NCBI GenBank assembly: GCA_017305135.1
Contig: JAFKNA010000006.1
Coordinates: 62,001 to 126,000, forward strand
DNA from: Lysobacterales bacterium
Lineage (GTDB): Bacteria > Pseudomonadota > Gammaproteobacteria > Xanthomonadales > Rhodanobacteraceae
Direction: 5' to 3'
Length of the DNA stretch: 64,000 bases
Part shown: piece after piece, positions 26,999-35,766 of the stretch
Position numbering within the stretch: position 1 is the first letter of the stretch
How the letters are laid out: every line of letters begins with the position of its first letter
Program-made: the position numbers and the translations under genes
Notes under the pieces: model-generated
Seen by the model: only the letters and a program-made list of their open reading frames with translations
What the model was told of the DNA's origin: nothing
The model's database searches: none

Positions 26999-28240
26999 TC
27001 AGCCGTCGAAGCCGTCGACGAAGATTTCCTCGTCCGGGAGCGTGGCATAGCTGCCCGATGCGGTGGCCAGCACGAGCTGCGTCTCGCCCTGACCCATGGT
27101 GGTGGCGAGTTCGCGCGGCGCGCCGGACCCTTCGAGGCCCTGCGCATAGGGCGCGAAGCTCGCGCCCGCGTCCTCGGAGCGCACCACCCGGTCGGCGCCG
27201 AACTGGGCGAGATAGAGCACGTCGCCATCGAGCGGGTCGCAGGCGATGTCGGCGATCGACGGCCCCGACCAGGCGGTGCCATTCCACGTGCCGCCGGCAT
27301 CGTCGCTGCGGAACACCGCGCCATTGCCCGCGTTGCCCGTCGCCGCTAGGTACACCGCGGCCGGGACGCCGGTCGTCCGGCACAGGTGCGGCTGGCGCAT
27401 GTACCCGGGCAGCCCGTTGAGCGCGGGCGACCAGCTCGCGCCGCTGTCGTCGCTGCGCAGTGCGCCACCCTGTTGCGGGTCGTTGAAGCCGTCGTACACC
27501 GCGACCACTTCGGCGTCATCGTCGGCGGAGGCGAACTCGAGGTCGCTGACCTTGTCGTTGTCGTCGCCGAGGAACACCTTGGTCCAGTTCTGTCCGGCAT
27601 CGGTAGAGCGCCACACCGTGCTGCCCCAGCCGGCCACGCCGAAGTCGCCGCCGAGCAGGATCAGCCCGGGGTCGTTGGCGCTGAACAGCAGGGCGTCGAG
27701 GTCGGACTCGAAGTACGGTCCCTGGTCGGGTCCGAGCGAGGTCCATGCACCCTTGCCGTCGCGCCGGTACAGGCCCTCCGGCGCGATGCTGGTGGGGCTA
27801 CTCGAAATCGCGTAGAGCGTACCGTCGGCGGCATGGCCGACCTTGCTGTAGCGCGTCGGCGACAGGGCTTCGAGGGTCCAGCTCCTGCCGCCGTCGTCCG
27901 AGCTGAACACGCCGCCGTTGTTGTTGCCCTGGAAGGCCGCCGCGAGGTGCGCCGGGTTCCGCGGATCCACCGCGATCGAATACAGGCTGAGTTCGGAAAT
28001 GCCGTCCGCGGACTGGGCGAAACTCGCACCGGCATCATCCGAGCGGAACACCGCGGGCGAACTCGCGCCGACGTAGGTCGTATCGGCTCCGACCACGACG
28101 GACTTCGCCGCCAGCGCCTCGCTGCCCGGCACGCGCACGCTCCACGTGGCGCCGCCGTTGGTGGACCGGTTGACACCGGGCGCCCTCGGTCGAGACCAAA
28201 AATCATGGCGGGCAGGTTCACTCATTGGCAGGCGGGCCAT
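26999..28240 (-). CDS. Asp-box (BNR/sialidase-type) repeat protein, apparently N-terminally truncated
   Basis: A 413-residue beta-propeller-like protein with seven Asp-boxes (STNGGATW, SDDAGASF, SSDDGGRSW, STDAGQNW, SDDSGASW, SDDAGGTW, SEDAGASF). Such proteins are normally exported, but no signal peptide is present: the first Asp-box appears by residue 26 after a short Arg/Pro-rich leader. The gene starts 62 bp from the pabB start in the opposite direction, leaving no room for the missing part, so it looks 5'-truncated by a rearrangement and may be non-functional. It keeps the C-terminal EIFVDGFDG tail, like the LRR protein. No catalytic sialidase residues were identified. Confidence 0.75.
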   Translation of the reverse strand: MARLPMSEPARHDFWSRPRAPGVNRSTNGGATWSVRVPGSEALAAKSVVVGADTTYVGASSPAVFRSDDAGASFAQSADGISELSLYSIAVDPRNPAHLAAAFQGNNNGGVFSSDDGGRSWTLEALSPTRYSKVGHAADGTLYAISSSPTSIAPEGLYRRDGKGAWTSLGPDQGPYFESDLDALLFSANDPGLILLGGDFGVAGWGSTVWRSTDAGQNWTKVFLGDDNDKVSDLEFASADDDAEVVAVYDGFNDPQQGGALRSDDSGASWSPALNGLPGYMRQPHLCRTTGVPAAVYLAATGNAGNGAVFRSDDAGGTWNGTAWSGPSIADIACDPLDGDVLYLAQFGADRVVRSEDAGASFAPYAQGLEGSGAPRELATTMGQGETQLVLATASGSYATLPDEEIFVDGFDG

Positions 28241-28302
28241 GGGACGCGCGCCGGGCTCCAGGTTCGTGCTTCAATGACGGGTTTCCCGATGGCGTCCAGT
28301 CG

Positions 28303-29652
28303 ATGAGTGCAGTCACGCGCGTGCTGCCCGGCCACCGCGACCTGCTGCCGTTGGCGGCGGCATATCCGGCGCGGTATCCGGGCCTGCTGCAGAGCGCGGC
28401 GCGTGCGGGCGCGCGGGCTCGCCACGACATCCTGTTCGCCTTTCCGCTGGACGCCATCCGGCTCGATGGAGACGGCTTGCGGGATGCCGCGGGGAGCGCG
28501 CCCCCCGGTGGCTTCCTGGCGGCGTTGGACCGCCGATGGCGGGCGGAACGCGTGCCCCCGGGGACCGGGCCGCGCCTGCCGTTCCAGGGCGGCTGGCTGC
28601 TTTACCTCGGCTACGAACTGGCCGGCGAGATCGAGCCGCGCCTTGGCCTGCGGCCCGCCCCGGGCGCCTTGCCGGTGGCGCTCGCACTGCGTTGCCCGGC
28701 GGCCATCGTGGTGGATCATGTTGCCGCGTCGACGACGCTGGTCGCCGAAGCCGGCCACGAGCATCTCCTCGACCGGCTGGCGGACGACCTGGCGGCGCGG
28801 CTCCCGGCCGTACCATCGCTGCCGCCGGTGCAGGCGGTGGACGAGGATGCGGAAGGCCGCTTCCTGGCGGCCGTGGCGCGGGCCCATGATTACCTGCGGG
28901 ACGGCGATACCTTCCAGGTGAACCTGTCGCGCGAATGGCGGATCCGCTGCGGCGGGGCGGCGGTGCCGGCCGCGCTGCATGCGGCGCTGCGCGGCGCCAA
29001 CCCTGCCCCGTTCGCGGCCCTCCTGCAGCAGGATGGATGGGCCATCGCCAGTTCCTCGCCCGAGCGCCTGGTCGAGGTGCGTGGCCGCGAGGTGCAGACG
29101 CGACCGATTGCCGGCACCCGGCCGCGCGTCGCCGGCGAACAGGCGACGGTCCTGCGCGAACTGGTCATGCACCCCAAGGAGCGCGCCGAACACGTCATGC
29201 TGATCGACCTGGAGCGCAACGACCTCGGCCGCGTGTGCGTGCCGGGCAGCGTGCGCGTGGACGAGCTGATGGCCACCGAGAGCTATGCCCATGTGCACCA
29301 CATCGTCTCCAACGTCAGCGGCCACCTGCGCGAGGAGGTCACGCCGGGCGAGGTGATCGCGGCGCTGTTCCCGGGCGGCACCATCACCGGCTGCCCGAAG
29401 GTGCGCTGCATGGAGATCATCGCCGAGCTCGAAGGGGTCGGCCGCGGCGCCTACACCGGCGCGCTCGGCTATCTCGACCGCTCGGGCGACATGGACCTCA
29501 ACATCCTGATCCGTACCCTGGTCGCAACGGGCAGCAGCGTCCATTTTCGTGCCGGCGCCGGCATCGTCGCCGATTCGGTGGCGGAGGCGGAACTCGCCGA
29601 GACCCGCGCCAAGGCGCGCGGCCTGCTGCGCGCGTTCGGGGTGGCCGGATGA
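28303..29652 (+). CDS. pabB: Aminodeoxychorismate synthase component I (PabB)
   Basis: Converts chorismate and glutamine-derived ammonia to 4-amino-4-deoxychorismate for folate. The 449-residue chorismate-binding enzyme shows RDGDTFQVNLSREW, the active-site segment RPIAGTRPR, HPKERAEHVMLIDLERNDLG, FPGGTITGCPKVRCMEII and YTGALGYLDRSGDMDLNI. The signature is PIAGT, usual for anthranilate synthase, rather than the PIKGT that supplies the catalytic lysine of E. coli PabB. The downstream pabC overlapping by ATGA argues for the folate pathway. The start at 28303 is chosen over 28225, which would overlap the divergent gene. Confidence 0.88.
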   Translation: MSAVTRVLPGHRDLLPLAAAYPARYPGLLQSAARAGARARHDILFAFPLDAIRLDGDGLRDAAGSAPPGGFLAALDRRWRAERVPPGTGPRLPFQGGWLLYLGYELAGEIEPRLGLRPAPGALPVALALRCPAAIVVDHVAASTTLVAEAGHEHLLDRLADDLAARLPAVPSLPPVQAVDEDAEGRFLAAVARAHDYLRDGDTFQVNLSREWRIRCGGAAVPAALHAALRGANPAPFAALLQQDGWAIASSSPERLVEVRGREVQTRPIAGTRPRVAGEQATVLRELVMHPKERAEHVMLIDLERNDLGRVCVPGSVRVDELMATESYAHVHHIVSNVSGHLREEVTPGEVIAALFPGGTITGCPKVRCMEIIAELEGVGRGAYTGALGYLDRSGDMDLNILIRTLVATGSSVHFRAGAGIVADSVAEAELAETRAKARGLLRAFGVAG

Positions 29653-30479
29653 GCGAGCCACTGCGCGTGATGGTGAACGGCCGCGCGGGCGGCACGCTCG
29701 ATCCACTCGATCGCGGCCTCGCCTACGGGGATGGCCTGTTCGAGACCATCCTGGCGGTCGATGGACGCGCGCCGCTCTGGTTGCGGCACATGGCACGGCT
29801 CGCCGAAGGCTGCGCGCGACTCGGCCTGCCGCCGCCGGATCCCGCGCAGCTCGCAGCGGAACTGGACGGCGTGGTGGCGGGACTTGCGCGTGCCGCGGTG
29901 CGCGTCACACTGACCCGCGGCAGCGGGCCGCGCGGCTATGCGCCGGTGGGAGCGACGGCCACGACCCGCATCGTCGCCGCTTTCGCCGCTCCGACGATCG
30001 CGGCGCATGTGCAGCGGCAGGGAATCCGGGTACGCTTGTGTGACCTCCGCCTCGCCGCGCAGCCGCGGCTGGCCGGGATCAAGCATCTCAACCGGCTGGA
30101 ACAGGTGCTGGCACGCGCCGAATGGGACGATCCGGCGGTCGGCGAGGGACTGCTGCTCGACACCGAGGGCCGCCTCATTTCCGCCACCGCCGCCAACCTC
30201 TTCCTGTGCCGCGACGGCCGGCCGATGACGCCGGCCCTGGACCGCTGCGGCGTCGCCGGCGTCGCGCGCGCCGAGGTGCTGGCGTTGCGGCCCGACTGCC
30301 TGGTCCGCGAACTTGGAACCGATGATCTCATGCACGCCGACGAAGTATTCCTGACCAGCAGCCTGCGCGGCGTGATGCCGGTGACGCGCCTCGGCGATCG
30401 CCAGTGGCCGGTCGGCCCGGTGGCGCGGGCGCTGCAGCGCCATTGGCGTGGCATGGATCCCGCGGGAGCCGCGGCATGA
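29649..30479 (+). CDS. pabC: Aminodeoxychorismate lyase (PabC)
   Basis: PLP-dependent fold-type IV enzyme releasing 4-aminobenzoate and pyruvate. The 276-residue protein has PLDRGLAYGDGLFETI, the PLP lysine in AGIKHLNRLEQVLARAEW, EGRLISATAANLFLCRDG, and the cofactor phosphate-binding TSSLRGVMPVTRL. It overlaps pabB by ATGA at its start and mltG by ATGA at its end, so it is central to a fully coupled operon. Confidence 0.94.
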   Translation: MSEPLRVMVNGRAGGTLDPLDRGLAYGDGLFETILAVDGRAPLWLRHMARLAEGCARLGLPPPDPAQLAAELDGVVAGLARAAVRVTLTRGSGPRGYAPVGATATTRIVAAFAAPTIAAHVQRQGIRVRLCDLRLAAQPRLAGIKHLNRLEQVLARAEWDDPAVGEGLLLDTEGRLISATAANLFLCRDGRPMTPALDRCGVAGVARAEVLALRPDCLVRELGTDDLMHADEVFLTSSLRGVMPVTRLGDRQWPVGPVARALQRHWRGMDPAGAAA

Positions 30480-31516
30480 TGGCACGCACGAGGCGGCCGC
30501 GCGGGCGGATCCGTTGGGGACTGCTCGTCGTCCTCCTGCTGCTCGCCGTGGCGGGCGCGGCGGGCGCGCTCTATGTCGACTGGATGCGCTTCACCGAGAC
30601 GCCGCTGGCGGTCGGCCAGCGCGAGTCGATCGACATTCCGCGCGGCACCACGTTCAAGGGCGTGGTGCGCCAGCTCCGCCGCGAGGGCCTCACGCGCGGC
30701 TCGCCGGCCTATTGGCGACTGCTCGCCGAGGACATGGGCGTCGCCGGCAAGCTCCACGCCGGCGAATACGCGCTGGCGCCCGGGCTCACCCCGCGCGAAC
30801 TGCTGCGCCGCATGGCGGCTGGCGAGGTCATCCTGCACCGCTTCACCATCGTCGATGGCTGGAGCTTCCGCCAGCTCCGCCTCGGGCTGGCCGCCGAGGC
30901 GGGCCTCGCGCAGACCCTGCCCGGCCTTGCCGATGGCTCGATCGCCGAGCGGCTCGGCATCGCCGATGGCCGTCCGGAAGGCTGGTTCCTCCCTGAAACC
31001 TACGCCTGGGTCAAGGGGGAATCGGATCTGGACGTGCTGCGGCGCTCCCACCAGGCCATGCAGAAGGCGCTCGACGCCGCATGGGCGGGGCGCGAAGCCG
31101 AACTCAAGCTGGAATCCCCCTACGAGGCGCTGATCCTCGCCTCGATCGTCGAGAAGGAGACCGCCGTCCCCGCCGAGCGGTCGCTGATCGCCGGCGTGTT
31201 CCTGCGCCGCCTCGACCTCGGCATGCGCCTGCAGACCGACCCGACCGTGATCTACGGGATGGGCGAGGGCTTCGACGGCAACATCCGCAAGCGCAATCTG
31301 GAAACCGACACGCCCTGGAACACCTACACCCGCGAGGGCCTGCCGCCGACGCCGATCGCACTGCCCGGCAAGCCGGCGCTGCAAGCGGTGATGCACCCGG
31401 CCAGCGGCGATGCGCTCTATTTCGTCGCCCGCGGCGACGGCAGCCACGAGTTCTCCGCCACGCTCGCCGAGCACAACCGGGCGGTCGCCAGGTACCAGTT
31501 GCGGAAGGGCCGATGA
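30476..31516 (+). CDS. mltG: Endolytic transglycosylase MltG
   Basis: Inner-membrane lytic transglycosylase that cuts nascent peptidoglycan and limits strand length. The 346-residue protein has a basic N-terminus, one membrane helix (WGLLVVLLLLAVAGAAGALYV), a LysM-like domain (about 45-120) and the YceG catalytic region with the glutamate in ASIVEKETAVPAE, followed by LQTDPTVIYG and NTYTREGLPPTPI. Start and stop overlap pabC and tmk by ATGA. Confidence 0.95.
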   Translation: MMARTRRPRGRIRWGLLVVLLLLAVAGAAGALYVDWMRFTETPLAVGQRESIDIPRGTTFKGVVRQLRREGLTRGSPAYWRLLAEDMGVAGKLHAGEYALAPGLTPRELLRRMAAGEVILHRFTIVDGWSFRQLRLGLAAEAGLAQTLPGLADGSIAERLGIADGRPEGWFLPETYAWVKGESDLDVLRRSHQAMQKALDAAWAGREAELKLESPYEALILASIVEKETAVPAERSLIAGVFLRRLDLGMRLQTDPTVIYGMGEGFDGNIRKRNLETDTPWNTYTREGLPPTPIALPGKPALQAVMHPASGDALYFVARGDGSHEFSATLAEHNRAVARYQLRKGR

Positions 31517-32148
31517 GGGGCCGCTTCATCACGCTCGAAGGCGGCGAGGGCGCCGGCAAGAGCACCATGCTGCAGGCGGTGCGGGAACGCCTCGCCAGCC
31601 GCGGCATCGAGCCGCTGCTGACCCGCGAGCCAGGCGGCACGCGGCTCGGCGAGGCCCTGCGCGCGCTGGTGCTCGACCCGCAACTGGCGCCGATCTGCGC
31701 GGAGAGCGAACTCCTGATGATGTTCGCCGCGCGCGCGCAGCACCTTCGCGAGGTGATCGAGCCCGCGCTGGCGGCCGGGCGCTGGGTCGTCTCCGACCGC
31801 TACACGGATGCCAGCCATGCCTACCAGGGCGGCGGCCGCGGCCAGCCGCAGGCGCGCATCGACGCGCTCGCGTCGTGGGCGGCGCCGCTGGCCCCCGACG
31901 TGACCCTGCTGCTCGACATCGCCCCGGCGGAAGGGCTGGCACGGGCCGGCGCGCGCAGCGCGGCGGACCGCATCGAAGGCGAGGCGCTGGACTTCTTCGA
32001 GCGCGTGCGCGCTGCCTACCGTGCGCGCGCGGCCGGTGCCCCGGAGCGCTTCCGCATCATCGACGCCAGCCGGTCGATCGCCGCGGTGCGTGCCGCGGTG
32101 GTCGCCGCGCTGGACGATTGGCTGCGCACGCTGGAGCCCGCCCGATGA
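31513..32148 (+). CDS. tmk: Thymidylate kinase
   Basis: Phosphorylates dTMP to dTDP. The 211-residue kinase has P-loop FITLEGGEGAGKST, TREPGGTRLGEALR, the DRY motif in WVVSDRYTDASHAYQGGGRG and the LID region ADRIEGEALDFFERVR. It is coupled to mltG and holB by ATGA overlaps. Confidence 0.96.
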   Translation: MRGRFITLEGGEGAGKSTMLQAVRERLASRGIEPLLTREPGGTRLGEALRALVLDPQLAPICAESELLMMFAARAQHLREVIEPALAAGRWVVSDRYTDASHAYQGGGRGQPQARIDALASWAAPLAPDVTLLLDIAPAEGLARAGARSAADRIEGEALDFFERVRAAYRARAAGAPERFRIIDASRSIAAVRAAVVAALDDWLRTLEPAR

Positions 32149-33122
32149 GCCTGCCGCCGTGGCTTGCGGCGGCCTGGCCCGAACTTGGCCGGGCCGTCGC
32201 GGAACAGCGGCTGCACCATGCGCTGCTGCTTGCCGCGCCGGAGGGCCTTGGCAAGCGCGAGCTCGCCGCCGCGCTGGTCGCCGCCGCCTTGTGCACCGCG
32301 CGTATGCCCGAGGCGCTGGCCTGCGGACAGTGCCGCGCCTGCACCCTGCTGGCGGCCGGGTCGCATCCGGACCTGGTGCGGGTGGGGCTGGAACTTCGCG
32401 ACGATGGTAAGCCGCGCACCGAAGTCACCGTCGACCAGTTGCGCGCGCTCAGCCAGCGGCTGGCGCTGTCGAGCCAGTTCGGCGGACTGCAGCTGGCGCT
32501 GATCGACCCCGCCGACCGCATGAACGCGAGCGCCGCCAATGCGCTTCTGAAGACCCTCGAGGAGCCTTCGCGGGGGACGATCATGGTGCTGGTCGCCGAC
32601 GATGCCAGCCGGCTACCGGCCACGATCCGCAGCCGCTGCCGGCGCGTGGAGATCGCCGCGCCCGGCCCTGACGAGGCGCTTCACTGGCTGCTGGCGCAGG
32701 GCGTGGCGAACGCCGCCGCGCGCGACGCGCTCGCCGCCAGCCTCGGCAATCCGGGGCGCGCGCTGGCGTGGGCGCGCGATGGCGCGCTGGAGCTGCGCCA
32801 GGCCTGCGCCGGCGAGCTTGCCGCACTCGGCGCCGGTACGCGCATGGCCGCGGAGATTGCCGAGCGCTGGGCCGGCGACCGTCCCGAACTCCGGCTGTGG
32901 ATGGCCGCGGTGCTGGCGCGCGACGAGGCGCGCGCGCTCGCCGCTTGGCAGGCCGGCGTGCTCGGCTTGACCGATCGGGATGAAATCCCGAAGCTAGCTG
33001 CATGGGCCGACCGCGCCAACCGGGCGCGGGGGCTGCTGGCGACAACCCTGCGCACCGAACTGGTGCTGCTCGACCTGTTGCGTGCATGGCCGCGCGGCGG
33101 CACCGCCCGGCGGAGGATCTGA
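32145..33122 (+). CDS. holB: DNA polymerase III subunit delta'
   Basis: Clamp-loader subunit of 325 residues. It has the AAA+ fold with a degenerate P-loop (APEGLGKRELA), the zinc-binding cluster CGQCRACTLLAAGSHPD, the [25 protein letters not shown] core and sensor RSRCRRVE. The gene order tmk-holB-pilZ is the usual gammaproteobacterial one. It shares one base with the next gene (TGATG). Confidence 0.95.
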   Translation: MSLPPWLAAAWPELGRAVAEQRLHHALLLAAPEGLGKRELAAALVAAALCTARMPEALACGQCRACTLLAAGSHPDLVRVGLELRDDGKPRTEVTVDQLRALSQRLALSSQFGGLQLALIDPADRMNASAANALLKTLEEPSRGTIMVLVADDASRLPATIRSRCRRVEIAAPGPDEALHWLLAQGVANAAARDALAASLGNPGRALAWARDGALELRQACAGELAALGAGTRMAAEIAERWAGDRPELRLWMAAVLARDEARALAAWQAGVLGLTDRDEIPKLAAWADRANRARGLLATTLRTELVLLDLLRAWPRGGTARRRI

Positions 33123-33478
33123 TGGCATCCCAAATGGCACCGCGGCAGGGCATCCTGTCACTCGCGATCAAGGACAAGGGCGCGCTGTTCAGCGCCTACA
33201 TGCCGTTTGTCCGCGGCGGCGGCCTGTTCGTGCCGACCACCAAGGCCTACAGCCTCGGTGACGAGGTGTTCATCCTGCTTTCACTGATGGACGAAAAGGA
33301 TCGTTTGCCGGTGGCCGGCAAGGTGGTCTGGATCACCCCGCCCGGTGCACAGGGCAACCGGCTCGCCGGCATCGGGGTGCAGTTCGCCGAGACCGCCGAC
33401 GGGGAAACCGTCCGCACCCGCATCGAGTCCGTCCTCGCCGGTATCCTGACGCAGGAGCGGCCGACCCATACCATGTAG
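33122..33478 (+). CDS. pilZ: PilZ domain protein
   Basis: A 118-residue PilZ-domain protein in the genomic position of the founding type IV pilus gene pilZ, right after holB. The sheet motifs FVRGGGLFVPTTKAYSLGDEVFILLSL and GKVVWITPPGAQGNRLAGIGVQF are clear. The arginine motif needed for cyclic-di-GMP (RxxxR) is not evident, as in the non-binding PilZ of Pseudomonas and Xanthomonas. It probably acts with the pilus ATPase in pilus biogenesis and is coupled to holB by a one-base overlap. Confidence 0.9.
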   Translation: MASQMAPRQGILSLAIKDKGALFSAYMPFVRGGGLFVPTTKAYSLGDEVFILLSLMDEKDRLPVAGKVVWITPPGAQGNRLAGIGVQFAETADGETVRTRIESVLAGILTQERPTHTM

Positions 33479-33719
33479 CGGACCGCTTCGGGACGGCGAT
33501 CCGCGTCCCGGCGCCTCACTGACCCGATCGCCCGGCAGGATGTGATTGGCGCGGCGCGCCCGGGCGGAATGCCCTGCGGGCGGAAGACCCGCTGCCCTCG
33601 GCACGCATGCGCAACATTGCGCACGTTCGCGATGGCCTTGCCCGCCCTCAGGGGCGGACCGGGCCGGTCCTCCACGGCGCGCTGAGGGTCCGGTAGTCAC
33701 GCGGATGCGCGACTCCGTC

Positions 33720-35330
33720 CTACGGCGCGTCGGGCGCGGGATCGCCGCGCTTGCGCTGGTCCAGCACCACCGCGGTGAGGCGGGTGATGCGCGCTTCGAT
33801 GCGGCTGCGCTGGTAATAGCTGAGGTCGTCGCGCTTGGCCAGCGCCTTGAGTTGCGCCAGCGCATCCTCGGCGCGACCGTTGAGCCAGGCCGCTTCGGCG
33901 TAGGCTTCCGCGGCACGCACGCTGTCGCCGGCGAGCTGGCTGGCGCGCCCGAATGTGGCCTGCAGGTCGGGGTCGTCGCCGTGGCGGTCGACCTGCGGGC
34001 GCAGCAGCTCGAGCGCGCGCCGCGCGCCGGCGTCGCCGCCCTGCGCGAGCAGGGCATCGGCGTAGCCGAGCACCACGGCGCGGTTACCGGGGAAGTCGCG
34101 GTTGAGTCTTTCGTAGCCGGCCAGCGCCGCCGCGTGCTGGCCGGCCTGGTCTTCGGCCTTGGCGAGCGCCAGCCGCAACGGCACGGAATTTGGTTGCGCC
34201 GCCACCAGCGGCTGGAGCTCCTTGACCGCGTCGGCCGCCTGGTGGGTGCGGATCAGCGCCAGCGCATGGCCGTAGCGCGTGGCCGGGGTATCGAAGCCCG
34301 GGTTGTCGCGCAGGTTGTCGGCATAGTAGCCGCGGATCGAGGGTGCCGATGGGGCACTCAGCACGCGCACCCGTTCGCGCATCAGCTCGTAATAGCCGCC
34401 ATCGCCCTGCCGCGGCGCGCAGCTGCCGGGCTTCGGCGACACCGGCACAGCGCTCGCCACCTGGGTCCCAGCACGCAGGTTGAGGTCGAGGCCGCCGCCG
34501 CCCGCCGCCGGCGCCGGGCGCGCCACCACCGCCGGCGTCGTCGGGCAGCCGAGCTGCGCCGCGCGCTCGCGGGCCTCGGCGATGCGGCGCGTGTCGAGCG
34601 GATGGGTGAGCAGGAATTCCGGGATGTCGATGCCGTTGACGCGCATCACCCGCTGCAGGGCCTGGAAGGCGCCGGCCATGGCGTTGGGATCGAAGCCGGC
34701 GCGGGCGAGGATCTGGATGCCGACGCGATCGGCTTCCGCCTCCTCGCTGCGGGTGAAATTGATCGCGCGCTGCTGCATCAGCGAGGTGCCGCTGATCAGC
34801 ACCGCGGGCGCGGCGTCGTCATTGCGCCCGGCGGCGGCGATCATCACCCCGAGCATGCCGAGCATGATCGGCAGCGACATCTTCTGCTGGTCCTCGATGC
34901 CGCGCAGGATATGCTGCTGCTGGACGTGCGAGATCTCGTGGGCGAGCACGCCGGCGAGTTCGTCTTCGCTGTCCATTGCCGTCATCAGGCCCGCGTTCAC
35001 CGCCACGTAGCCGCCCGGCGCGGCGAAGGCGTTGATGTCCTCGCTGCGCATGATGAAGAAGGTGTACGGCAGGTCCGGCCGGTCGCTGCTTGCCACCAGC
35101 CGGTAGCCGAGCGCGCGGATGTAGTCCTCCAGCAGCGGGTCTTCCAGCACCAGCTCGTAGGCGCGCAGTTCGTGCAGCATCGCGGCGCCGTAATCCTGGA
35201 GTTCCTGCGGCGAGGCGATCGCCGCCGCCGAGCTGCCGATGTCGGGCAGTTTCACGCCCGGGTCACGCGCGCCCGCCACGGCGGTGACGCAGGCGAGCGC
35301 GAGGGCGGGCAGGGCACGGATGGGGGGCAT
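33720..35330 (-). CDS. M48 family periplasmic metalloprotease with TPRs (BepA-like)
   Basis: A 536-residue exported zinc protease with a signal peptide (IRALPALALACVTAVAGA), the zinc motif HEISHVQQQH, the downstream glutamate in SEEAEADRVGIQIL, and a C-terminal tetratricopeptide region (about 350-530). This architecture matches BepA (YfgC), which assists or degrades outer-membrane proteins such as LptD. The ATG at 35330 is directly before the signal peptide. It diverges from the glutaredoxin gene and is convergent with pilZ. Confidence 0.9.
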   Translation of the reverse strand: MPPIRALPALALACVTAVAGARDPGVKLPDIGSSAAAIASPQELQDYGAAMLHELRAYELVLEDPLLEDYIRALGYRLVASSDRPDLPYTFFIMRSEDINAFAAPGGYVAVNAGLMTAMDSEDELAGVLAHEISHVQQQHILRGIEDQQKMSLPIMLGMLGVMIAAAGRNDDAAPAVLISGTSLMQQRAINFTRSEEAEADRVGIQILARAGFDPNAMAGAFQALQRVMRVNGIDIPEFLLTHPLDTRRIAEARERAAQLGCPTTPAVVARPAPAAGGGGLDLNLRAGTQVASAVPVSPKPGSCAPRQGDGGYYELMRERVRVLSAPSAPSIRGYYADNLRDNPGFDTPATRYGHALALIRTHQAADAVKELQPLVAAQPNSVPLRLALAKAEDQAGQHAAALAGYERLNRDFPGNRAVVLGYADALLAQGGDAGARRALELLRPQVDRHGDDPDLQATFGRASQLAGDSVRAAEAYAEAAWLNGRAEDALAQLKALAKRDDLSYYQRSRIEARITRLTAVVLDQRKRGDPAPDAP

Positions 35331-35497
35331 CGGGAGATCCGGAAGGGCTCGGGATTCGACCACCTTAGCGCGGCGATGTTCCCGCGGCCACATGAGCGCG
35401 GTCGGGGCGTCGCCCTGACGTGGAGGCGTGAGCGAGGCTTGCAAGCCGTCGGCGCCGACCACACTCTTGGGACATTCCCATTGACATCGGGCCGTCG

Positions 35498-35761
35498 ATG
35501 AACCGCTTCCAGATCTACAGCACCGCCATCTGCCCGTACTGCGTGGCGGCCAAGCAATTCATCGCCCGCAAGGGCTGGGATTACGAGGAGATCCGCATCG
35601 ACCTCGACACCCACCGCCGCGAGGAGATGCTGGCGCGCAGCGGCGGCCGCCGTACAGTGCCGCAGATCTTCATCGGCGAGACCCACATCGGCGGCTTCGA
35701 CGACCTGATGGCGGCCGAGCGCGACGGGCGCCTCGAAGACCTGGTCGACGCGCTGCGCTGA
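35498..35761 (+). CDS. grxC: Glutaredoxin 3
   Basis: An 87-residue dithiol glutaredoxin using glutathione to reduce disulphides. The active site is CPYC in YSTAICPYCVAAKQF; TVPQIFIGETHIGGFDDL supplies the cis-proline and glutathione-binding residues. Full length for the family. Confidence 0.95.
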   Translation: MNRFQIYSTAICPYCVAAKQFIARKGWDYEEIRIDLDTHRREEMLARSGGRRTVPQIFIGETHIGGFDDLMAAERDGRLEDLVDALR

Positions 35762-35766
35762 AACGC

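Noticed and set aside
33608-33623. 16-bp palindrome TGCGCAACATTGCGCA as an operator
   Set aside because: It lies between two convergent gene ends with no start nearby, so an operator role is unlikely; it may be chance or a hairpin.
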